From Zancudomyces culisetae (Eukaryota; Kickxellomycota; Harpellomycetes; Harpellales; Legeriomycetaceae), in contig LSSK01001924.1 in the NCBI GenBank assembly GCA_001969505.1, positions 1 to 17,027 on the forward strand: a DNA stretch of 17,027 nt, written 5' to 3'. A program made the position numbers and the translations under genes. Positions within the stretch are counted from its first letter, which is position 1; every line of letters begins with the position of its first letter. A model generated the notes under the pieces. It was given only the letters and a program-made list of their open reading frames with translations, did not search any database and was not told the origin of the DNA. Of the stretch, positions 8,927 through 17,027 are shown piece by piece.

Positions 8927-9181
8927 TTCAAGCTCTTTTATTTTTTGGTGTATTGATACCTGGTTTATATCTATTACTTGATTTGAAAAAGGGAAAGTTT
9001 GATCAAGATTTTATAGGATTTCAAAATGCAAAAATTCATTGGAAAAAAAAAATGAAATTGGGTATATACTGGCAAAAAAAATAAAAAAGCAGTTCGGGAA
9101 ACAATTGGATACAAAAAATAATAACTGAGGCATTTACAAATGCGTATGCAGATTTGGATGTATATGTAGATATAAGACAGT

Positions 9182-12033
9182 TTAAAATACTTGTAAAAAC
9201 AAAATGATACAAGAAATGATGTTAATACTAAAGTGCAAGAAAAAGGAAGAAAAATAGAATGCTGAATGGCCATAGATTTTGTATTGCAGAATGATGGTGG
9301 GCCAATCAATAAAATTGAGAGTCGCTGTCTTGGAGGCAAGCAGCAAAGAAACCAAAGATAGCCCGGCAGGTGACACCAAAATTAGAAGAGTTGCCTGGAT
9401 AGACAACAAAAGTTTGTAAAGAAGCGAGTTGGAACGCGTTGAAAGCGCCATCTGCACTTGTTTGTACGTTGTAGCGTCCGAACTTTCTTTTCTAAAGAGT
9501 TGCTTGGAGTTAATCCCGACACTTTTGGTCGTGGCTGGCTTGACGGGTAGTAAAACAAGAGGAAGACCAACAGTGAAAAATGAATATAATGACAGACTAA
9601 AGTTGATGATGGAGAGGGCGCTTATACACAGAGCAGCATACATACATGCCAAAAACATCAAAGAAAATCGGTTGCACTTAAAGTCTGCCCGTTTGATAAA
9701 TAGCAGAATAGAAAACAGAGAGATCAGGTGGAAACGAAGGTTCAAAATCTAGAGTATTGGTATAAAAAAAAGAGGCATATTTATAATATAGATTGAGGTT
9801 ATTAAGAGTAAGATATAAAGATAATGTCAAAAGAAAGCTTACCGGAAATCTGTAAAAATATACATAGTCGGTAAAAATAAACACCAAAAAGGTGTAGCAC
9901 AACACAAACAAAAATAGCAAACCAGAACCACAAAGTGAGGTTGTAACAAGCTTATATGTTTTAGTTAGCGAAACAACTCGATCTTTTGGCATTGTTTCAT
10001 CCGGGGGGATAATATAGGCCAACATTGATAAGCCCTAAGTAGTACCAGGCATGAAAAAAAAAAGTTGAATAAGTAGAGTAGAAAATAAATATTTAGGCTT
10101 GCTACTAGCATTTGATTAAGGAGGGATCTGGTTACCTTTAACAAGATAGCTACGGTCATCAAGATCACAGGAACAATGTAGTTTCCTATCGATATGTATC
10201 TCTTGGAATCTGGTAGTAAATAAAGGAAAAACGACTGGTGAAAATGTTCCAACAAGTTGTTTATACTCCTGAATAGCGACTCGATAGATCTAATATTGTT
10301 GCAAGCACCATAGGGATCAGAAACAATAGGGGTATAGTTATAGTTATAGTTATGATTATATGGGTTAGCAGTATTCAACTTACATTCCAATCCTAACTAA
10401 AGAGTCAATACTGGCCACACTAGAGTCTATGTTACCGTCGACGTCACGTGGTATAGCTATTACACTTATAGCGTCAATTCTATACCTATTTTACAAAACA
10501 AAAAAAAAATACGATAAGATATGAAAAGGGTATGGGTTAGTATATACGTAATTGGGTAGAAATGAATAGGACATACTCTAAAAATGGAGCTTGAGTGCCA
10601 TGGTTGCTTCCAAAAGCCAAGACTTTCATCCCACGGATCAGATTCCAAAAGACACACTTGTATTTCTCAAAATCGGAGGTGAGTTTATGACAGCTCTTCG
10701 AACCGTGGTTTAAAGCTTCAAAATTTTGAAAGCCAAAAATGATAGCAGCAGTGTTAGGTAAGTCCAAATTTGAAAGCTGCCCATCTTTACCCTCTAATAA
10801 ATACAAACGTAGCAATATTCAATGTTTATTCTTATGCCTGTGCTTAGTTTTAAATACGACCAAGAACTTTTCTTAACAAATAAAAAAGACAAACTTACCA
10901 TAATACAGCCCAATTTTATCAAAGTTCGTACCAGGTGGTATTTCAAGCCCTACAGCTCCTTGAATCGCTCCTACTCTATATTTTTGGTATCCCTTGCTAT
11001 TATCTGTATCAAGCAACAAGTGCGACTGCAACCACTTGTAAACGCCGTATTCTCCCAAATCGCTTGTAATTATCACTACGTCTTTTGACCAGATATGCAT
11101 TTCTACGTTCATATTAACAGTAAAAATGTAAACTCTAAATCTGTTCCCTCCTCCTCCTCTAAAAAAAAACAAAAGTACGCTATGATTTCTTATTCAATTA
11201 TTCTTATTTACCTGAAAAATGAATAGCAAGGGCAACGCTCAGTTCTATTGCATTGGCGTTGGAGAGTTTTGGATCGGTTGAGATGCGGGTAGGAACGCTC
11301 AGCACCATGGATTCTACCGTATCAGATCTGGTCGCTCTTATAATTGCATGAACAACAGTTCCTTTTTTTGTCGTTGATGAATCTATAACATCATCGATAC
11401 TATGTGCCTCAGCTTGGATACCATATTCATTGTAGATTTCAAGTAATTCGTTCGCCCAACTAAAAAAAAAAACAGAATATTCATTTATAATTTTAATACT
11501 ACTAATCAACACTCTCCCCCCTCCTAAAAAAATAGAGAAGAACAAAAAAAGAAAGGTACCTCGGATCCTGTGCTTCGATATATTCTCTGAGTTTGGCAGT
11601 CTTTGTTCGAATTTTGAACATTTCTGCGCCAAAATTACTGTTTACCTAATATTTTTCACAACATAGAGGTATGATAAAAGATTAGGGGGGGAAACAAAAG
11701 GGGAAACAAAACATTGATATATTCAGAATAAAGTGAGGCTAAAGTACCTGTCCGGGTAGTATTGCATTTTCGGAAATATATGTCTTTGAGGAATAAAAGT
11801 CGGCGGGCAGTAGCAGTAACCAAACAAAAGAGACAAATATTAGGAGGTAGCTATTATAGAGTTGTAAATCGTTTGGATGTATTTAAAAGATGAACATATG
11901 TCTAAATATATATTTGAGTTGGAATTGGAGTTGAAGTATGGATTATAGAAAATGTTTACCTCACAGGTCTCAGAAACTGTAAAAGCTGGAAAAGAGTGTA
12001 TTTTTCATAAAGCCTTTTCAACAGACCAGCCAT
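9182..12033 (-). CDS. GAA1: GPI transamidase subunit GAA1/GPAA1, ten exons
   Basis: Non-catalytic subunit of the ER GPI transamidase, which swaps a C-terminal signal peptide for a GPI anchor. Exons (minus strand): 12033-11960, 11850-11748, 11645-11560, 11459-11212, 11102-10899, 10793-10577, 10485-10384, 10289-10136, 10034-9843, 9748-9182. All phases agree and the product is 648 aa, close to yeast (~614) and human (~621). Family signatures are clear: KTYISENAILPGQ after the first membrane segment (residues ~26-45), HIWSKDVVIITSD and YRVGAIQGAVGLEI in the luminal M28-peptidase-like domain, then DGQLSNLDLPN, FLEYRIDAIS and HFHQSFFLYLLPDSKRYISIG. Six or so further hydrophobic segments fill residues ~377-648. 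Nine introns measure 109, 102, 100, 109, 105, 91, 94, 101 and 94 nt; donors are mostly GTAAGT/GTAAAT-like, with GTATGT once and GTACTT/GTACCT. The fifth exon has an alternative in-frame acceptor. The gene lies 255 nt upstream of the 365-aa gene's ATG and 221 nt downstream of the next stop. Confidence 0.94.
10333..10350. repeat. TATAGT tandem repeat in a GAA1 intron
   Basis: Three perfect TATAGT units plus a degenerate fourth on the plus strand, read as ACTATA repeats on the coding (minus) strand, inside GAA1 intron 7 (10383-10290) upstream of its acceptor. The branch-point-like CTAAC lies nearer the donor (GCTAACCC), and the repeated AACTAT could supply alternatives. Confidence 0.6.
11103..11211 (-). 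other. GAA1 intron 4 with competing 3' splice sites
   Basis: The donor is TTTTCAG|GTAAAT. A run of nine T followed by AGAGGAGGAGGAGG (ending about 11147) looks like the strongest acceptor, but the first AG there breaks the frame. The acceptor AACGTAG ending at 11103 keeps the frame and aligns gap-free with animal GPAA1 around (Y/I)W(A/S)KD. The AG ending at 11157 also keeps phase and would insert 18 Gly/Arg/Asn/Val-rich codons with no stop. Confidence 0.6.
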
Positions 12034-12254
12034 AATCCATAAAGTACAGTTATGTCTATGATACTATGTTTTTTTTTTCGTGATAAAATAAAGTGAAATT
12101 AGAGAATCACTTTATTATATGTAAATGGCGTATGGATAATTTTTCCTAATTACGAAAAAAAAAAACCATTAAAATAGTTATAGTAGCAATAATAAGAACA
12201 AGAATAAGAACAAGAGCATTAACAAACAGCAGGAAAAAAAAAAGACCCGGAATA
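12034..12254. promoter_or_regulatory. Short intergenic spacer upstream of GAA1
   Basis: The 221 nt between the stop of the ~1230-aa gene and the GAA1 start must hold the former's 3' end and the latter's promoter. On the coding strand it is pyrimidine-rich, with T runs and a repeated CTTGTTCTTATT-like segment (about 12189-12217), the kind of CT-rich tract often found upstream of fungal transcription starts. No TATA box is obvious. A second ATG at 12040 opens a short out-of-frame 12-codon frame that overlaps the GAA1 start. Confidence 0.4.
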
Positions 12255-15200
12255 TTAAAAGAAAACAAAGACGAAAAATAGATACAAAAGGAAACCAAAA
12301 ATTACAGATGAGGAAAACTTATTGGCCAACAAAAAGCGGATAGAGAAGGAATTGACCAATAGAGATAGAGTATCAAGTTCTGAGGTGATGAAACCTTGTA
12401 TGTCATTTTGGGTTTCATTCTGACCTTCGTCTTGGTTTTCGTCTTGGTTGGCATTAGAGTCTGAAGATGCTTGCAGTTTTTTAGAGATACGAGCAAAAAT
12501 AAAGTTGAATAAATATGACAAATATTGTAAAACAAGGAGCAAGAAGGGTTTAATGATGTACTCGTCAAGGAACAGGGATACAGAGACCATAGACTGGAAT
12601 TCGTTAGAGGATGCGACTTGGGCGGATCTGGGACCGCGTGGTTTGATTTCGTTGATGTAGGAAGCGAGGTTTGAGGGAGGAGAAAGCAATGCTGAAGAGA
12701 GTGAATCTGCGGATTGGGGAAGAAGTTGCGAGGAGGAAGAAGGGGTGGTTTGGGAGGCTGATGGAGAAGTGGTGGAGGTTTTGGTGGTGGAAGAGGAGGA
12801 AGCCAAAGTGGAGGCAAGATAGTAGTTTAGTATACTAGACAGATTTGCAGGGGAGATCCCAAAGGTCAAAGTGATAAGACTCAACAAGGAGGAAATACGG
12901 AGGTTAATCGATTCGTACATGGTGAGTTTTTCAGCGATATGGAGGTTGTCGCTGGCAGAGGTTCCCAGCAAACGGGTATTGATGTTTGTATTTACAGAGG
13001 CATTGGAAATATTGTGACTGTTGTTATTGCCATTGTTGTAGGAGACAAAGGTTTGGCCGCCACTCTCATCGCTGCTGAAAAAGTCAGAAACTGTGGAGAT
13101 GAGCTGGCCAAGAATAGGAAGGTTGGAAAGAAGCTTTTGCTTTTGTGCGGATGCCAGATTCTTTTCAAGCAGAACTAAAGAATCGTGATATGATTTTGCC
13201 TTTCCATATGCACTAAGCAGATGAGAAAGGAGTGGATCAATAATGGGTTTGGAGTCATTAAATAACATATATTTTTTAAACACGGTGTGGTCAAGCTTTA
13301 CAGCCGACCTCAGGAGTTGGGAAGAAAACTCGTCAAAAATACGTTTGTTTTGTTGTCGGATCTGAAGAGACTGACGCAAAATCTGAGTGTTCTGGGGAGT
13401 CCCGATAGGAAGTAAAGAGCTTGATTGGTTTTTGTATACCAAGGTGGCATATTCCAGCACTTTTGTATAGTGTTTTTTGTAATTTGGCTGCAAAAATACA
13501 AAATTATCTACAAATTGCTTTTTCGTGACGAAACGAACGACAACAGGAAGCTCAGGCGTTTTGAGAGTCACGTGATACTTCTCGGTGGAAGAAAGCTCTT
13601 GGTCGGAATACTCGCGCGGCCATACCCACAGTGATTTATACGCTGTATCACCAGAACTATGCAGGCCAGCAGTGGTTGTAGAAAGGTCGGATGAATTGCT
13701 GTACAAATGTTCCATGGCGGCTAGAACGGCCTTGAATCCACCATGGCTTAGTGGTTTAAAAACAAGTTCGAGCAGCGACAAGGGGTCGTAGCAGGAAACA
13801 AAATCAAGCGAGTCGCCAAAGTCTCTGTCTCCTTTAGAACCCTTTGGTTGTGCTGACAGCCAGTCCGAGGAGTGGAGTTTTTCGGCCAGCCCAAAGGCCG
13901 AGTTGACTCTATCTTTGACCAGCTCAGCAGCATGTGAAGCTCTTCTTAGCGCGCTGTCGCCACCAAAACCATCTCTCCCAAATATAGCTGTTGCCATCGC
14001 TGTAGTTTCATGAATGCTTTTCTTCTCGGCCAGCAGCAAGTCTAGCGACGGAATCAAAGCTACTATAAACAGTTTTAATACTACTGTATATAACTCTGGA
14101 AATGGGCTGTTGATGATTTGAGAGATTCGATGTTTCCATTCGAATGACAGCTCAGCCTTTTCTTCATTTCCTTGATTTCCTTCTTTGTTTTCATTTGCCA
14201 ACACTTTTATATCTGCTGTGGAATATTCGACCAAGTCTCTCCATGGAAAGATAAACTCAATCCAGCTTTTAACAATCACTCGGATACTTGCTATTTCAGT
14301 TCGCTCGCTAGTTGCTACTTGGAATCTTGTTGTCTCGCCAATTCCCGAGTATGTGCCAGCCCGGCTTTTGATTGCATCCGCCATGGCTTGCATAATTCCA
14401 AATCCAAATACCCGATCTCGAACTGTCTGCGCTATTTTCTGCCGTTCCTCAATCCCGTTATATACCACCGTCCGGCTTCTACTACCTGCTTTACAATCAA
14501 GCATTTCTGGTATCTCTGTGGAAACCGTTACCACGTGCTCCTCATACTGTTGCTCTGCCCTTGACAGTGTTTTGATGGCCTGATAATAACATCCTAATGC
14601 CTGGTGCTGTTGTAGGCTCTGGAGTCTTTTCGCCTGAGATGCTGTTGTCTGGTTCGAGTTGGTAAAGTTCAGGTTGGTGCTGTTATAGTATCCAAATGGT
14701 TTTGTTTTTGTTTTCAATTTTGATTGAACCAGTTCTTCGCGGCTCAATCCCTGCGGAATCCAAAACACATTCATCAACTCTGCCGTCATTTCGGCTATTC
14801 GCATACTTGTTTGTTTGTCGCACTTGTCCATAATGCTTTTGGTCTTGTTTCCTACTATTTTTATGTTTTCTCTGGTCACCATTGCCCGCCTCCCTTCTCC
14901 ATTGTACCCACCAGCTGAACTACTCAATATCTCCCCAGATGCTTCTCGGATCCGCTGGTACTCTTCCTTGCTGATTTTTTTGTTTCCCTCCCCAATAATC
15001 TCAATAAATGGTGATATCACTGGTATAAAATATATACTGTATTCTCTAGCCAAGGCTTCGCACAACCTTGTATTTCCTACTCCGCACGGTTTGTTCCCCT
15101 TATTTGCTCCCAGTACCTCCACGTTCACTGTAAACTGCACACCTTTTACTCCAACGACACTCTCCTTTTGTTTTTCGTGTCTGTTGCTCGTTCCAAACGA

Positions 15201-16132
15201 TTTGATTACTGAATATAACAAGTATTCAAGAACATCTAATATCAAGTATCCATCCTCTTCCTTATTTCCTCTATTACTCATTGCCATTATTTCCTTACAT
15301 GGACAAGCGCTGTAATCATTTCCATGTCCTTGGTTTCTAAATAGCTTTAGCAGTTGTCTATATTCTTCTGGAAAGCACTCGTTGATTTCGATTTTCCACA
15401 TTGGAAGTTTCTCTTTGATATCTATAATACGTTTATTCTCCATTTGATCTTGATTGTCTCCCGCAACTTGCTCGTTAACTAATTGGATACGATTGCTTCG
15501 TAACAGAATCCCTCTGGTTGTAAATTCTTGCCGATATTTTATACACAATTGAACCAGCCAATTTGTCGGTAACAGCAATTCATATAATGCTACTTGATCG
15601 TGTTCTCCAAGTGGCTTACCTGCCTTTATCGAAAACCATCTATGTATTTTTTTATATTATATCTGTCAAAAGTCGTATCATTTGTTTGCCACGATCTATC
15701 GCACATTGAAACAGTAGATATATATCTATATATTTATATATAAAACTCACTCTTCAATCCTATCACTCAACAGATTTATGGCTTCAATCAACATCAAATG
15801 CTCATCCTCCCCCCTAATCACAGCTTCCGAACCGAAAAACCAAGCTTTTAAGGCCCGTGATATGTACATTGGACTTTCATTCTTTATTGTCCGTCTCAGT
15901 TGCTCCCACTGCTCGGTTTTCCTCTCCAGCTCCTTTTTATAATCCATATTTTTAGTTGTATGCACCTCAAGTACTTTAGGACCAAAAAATTTAGTTGATA
16001 TATCTTTAACTTGAGCGGTGTGCTAAATAAAATTTTTTTGTTTGCATAATGTGAGCAAAATCTGTGTGTGTATTTATTTTTTTTGCTTTATTTTACTTTA
16101 ATTTCTATTTCTTGGAAGGTGATGAATACCAT
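12255..16132 (-). CDS. Large unrecognised protein, ~1230 aa, three exons
   Basis: Model (minus strand): exon 1 16132-16097, intron 74 nt; exon 2 16022-15751, intron 111 nt; exon 3 15639-12255, ending TAA. All joins keep frame: AAA|GTAAAA...TTTAG|CAC and GAAGA|GTGAGT...ACATAG|A. The joined start reads MVFITFQEIEIK then HTAQVKDISTKFFGPKVLEV; if exon 1 is wrong, the ATG at 15947 gives 1193 aa. The protein is mostly soluble-looking and helical to residue ~960. It has hydrophobic stretches at about 562-575 (WIEFIFPWRDLV) and 614-639 (SPFPELYTVVLKLFIVALIP), an Asn-rich stretch (~971-990), a Ser/Thr-rich stretch (~1048-1075), a hydrophobic stretch (~1130-1151), an acidic Asn/Gln stretch (~1161-1182) and a very hydrophobic last ~18 residues (SVIFGFLLYLFFVFVFF). 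The end resembles a tail anchor. I recognise no domain; a lineage-restricted membrane-associated protein is the most I would infer. Confidence 0.82.
15640..15750 (-). other. Intron 2 of the ~1230-aa protein gene
   Basis: A 111-nt intron with GTGAGT donor and ACATAG acceptor. It joins SDRIE(E) to WFSIKAGKPLGEH in frame and extends the large exon 20 codons upstream of the TTG codon (15578) where the unspliced frame would appear to begin. It contains TA-rich sequence (about 15717-15743). A second donor-like GTAAGC within the following exon is not used in this model. Confidence 0.8.
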
Positions 16133-16445
16133 TGGTAATAGTAAAATAAAAACAAAAAAAAATATTAATGGCAAAGGAAATGCTGGAATCAAATTCCAAT
16201 AAAAGGCCTTTCATTTCTTGAAAACAGAAGTCAGTGGCATTTTGCGAAAAGATATATTGGAAATCCTTTTCTGCATTTTAAAAGTCGCACTGAAAGGGAC
16301 CAAACATACAAAACCCAGTAATATGGAAAAAACATGTGTACATGATATTCATCCACCTGTTTATTATTTTTTTACTTCTCAGGGAAGAGAGGAAGAGAGA
16401 GGAGAGAGGAGAGAAGACAAGTAATATCACTACAAATTATTTGAT
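16133..16445. promoter_or_regulatory. Upstream region of the ~1230-aa gene with GA tract
   Basis: The 313 nt between the minus-strand start at 16132 and the stop of the next gene (16446) hold no convincing exon. A plus-strand open frame (16218-16424) here ends in a low-complexity Glu/Arg string and is rejected. The GA-rich tract at its right end would read as a CT-rich tract upstream of the minus-strand promoter. Confidence 0.45.
16381..16417. repeat. GA-rich (CT-rich on minus strand) tract
   Basis: An almost pure purine run of GGAAGAGA- and GGAGA-like units over about 37 nt. Polypurine/polypyrimidine tracts often mark promoters in compact genomes and can form triplex DNA. It lies about 250 nt upstream of the minus-strand start at 16132 and within 30 nt of the neighbouring gene's stop, so a promoter or a 3'-untranslated role are both possible. 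Confidence 0.7.
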
Positions 16446-16825
16446 CTAGACATAATGCTGGTATATGGATCTACTGTCAGGGTTCAAGATATGAGCATCA
16501 TCATCAAGTAGAAAACGGATGATACTCCAAACTATATCCAGCGTCCGACTATCAAAGTGGTTACAATACAAATGATTCAAGCTTAGAAAATGGGTCTCTC
16601 TAAAAGAAAAGAAAAAGAGTTATACTATGGGTAAAAAAAAGATCATAGCTGGTTATTGTACATAATGAGCTTGGGTTGGTTGAAGAACAGCAAGTATACC
16701 AACAAGTGCACCTAGATGTTTTAAAGTCTCGAATTTTAAATCAGTTCTAACTCCTACTTGGTGCCCAAACTCTGTCCAATGGTCCCATGATATATCTACA
16801 TGACTTGTGTGATATGATATCCAGT
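16446..16825 (-). CDS. 3' end of an unrecognised gene, partial
   Basis: Two exons fit in frame: 16825-16700 and 16597-16446 (stop TAG). The 102-nt intron has donor G|GTATAC and acceptor TTTTAGAG, within the size range of the GAA1 introns. The encoded C-terminus is about 91 aa and includes WISYHTSHVDISWDHWTEFG, HQVGVRTDLKFETLKHLGAL, then THFLSLNHLYCNHF and an end rich in Asp/Ser (LLDDDAHILNPDSRS). The rich W/H/D/T content argues for real coding sequence. The upstream acceptor is probably ACCAG (ending 16826), which follows a long pyrimidine tract; the preceding exon lies beyond the window or unrecognised in the last 200 nt. If the intron is not spliced, the frame ends instead at 16653 (LAVLQPTQAHYVQ). 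No family is recognised. Confidence 0.5.
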
Positions 16826-17027
16826 CTGGTACATACACGGGTAATGAGATCGAGTAAAGAAAATGAGTAGAGAAAAAAAAATTTTTTTTAGCTACTTTTG
16901 TTTGTGTATCAGACAGAATAAATCAGCTGAGAGACCGAGAAAACAATTTGGTTTTTAAGATCCAATTTGGTTTTGTTGTATTTCGAAATCACCTTATTTT
17001 TACTATTTTTTTTTTCCTGCTCAAATA

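Noticed and set aside
8706-8981. 91-codon plus-strand open frame
   Set aside because: Antisense to exon 1 of the 365-aa protein gene, whose minus-strand splice sites are consistent.
8926-9182. Fusion of GAA1 to the downstream 365-aa gene through a GTATTT donor in the last GAA1 codons
   Set aside because: The frame could be joined, but the GAA1 product already has the normal length and terminal membrane segment, so two separate genes are simpler.
9429-9752. 107-codon plus-strand open frame
   Set aside because: Antisense to the last GAA1 exon, which is supported by frame continuity with nine upstream exons.
12302-12817. 171-codon Pro/Leu-rich minus-strand open frame
   Set aside because: A shifted-frame shadow of the Ser/Thr-rich end of the large protein.
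14172-15315. Several 64-166 codon plus-strand open frames
   Set aside because: All lie antisense to the 3.4-kb coding exon of the large protein, and their residues follow from its codons.
16218-16424. 68-codon plus-strand open frame ending in an Glu/Arg-rich string
   Set aside because: Its end is just the translated GA tract and the rest has no coding features.

Overview
This window is eukaryotic nuclear DNA. It is AT-rich with many homopolymer runs, shows no bacterial operons or Shine-Dalgarno sites, and carries protein genes split by GT-AG introns. Nine introns of one gene can be reconstructed by frame and homology, and all are 91-109 nt long. Small uniform introns, intergenic gaps of about 130-480 bp between clustered genes and the low GC content suit a compact genome, most likely a fungus and perhaps an early-diverging one. 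That placement is inference; I saw no lineage-specific marker.

Layout. Bases 1-2801 are gene-poor: they hold one possible two-exon mini-gene (2002-2262, +) and weak cryptic exons on the minus strand. A single-pass membrane protein gene lies at 2802-3518 (+). Bases 3519-5347 are a second gene-poor block with a TATA-like site and short sequences shared with the first block. An intronless F-box/leucine-rich-repeat-like gene lies at 5348-7180 (+). From 7308 to the right edge every supported gene is on the minus strand: a four-exon gene for an unrecognised 365-aa protein (7308-8926), the ten-exon gene for the GPI transamidase subunit GAA1/GPAA1 (9182-12033), a three-exon gene for an unrecognised protein of about 1230 aa (12255-16132), and the 3' end of another gene (16446-16825) that continues beyond the window.

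The one firm functional call is GAA1, a subunit of the ER complex that attaches GPI anchors to proteins. The F-box/LRR protein suggests a ubiquitin-ligase adaptor. Nothing shows that the neighbours act in one pathway, and the tandem minus-strand order is ordinary for a compact eukaryotic genome. I found no transposase, CRISPR array, rRNA or tRNA, and no clear novel system. The points most worth a second look are the extra exons missed by simple ORF reading, a tandem-acceptor site in GAA1 that could add 18 codons in frame, the metal-ligand-like tail of the F-box/LRR protein, the large orphan protein, and fragments of a possible dispersed repeat in the two gene-poor blocks.
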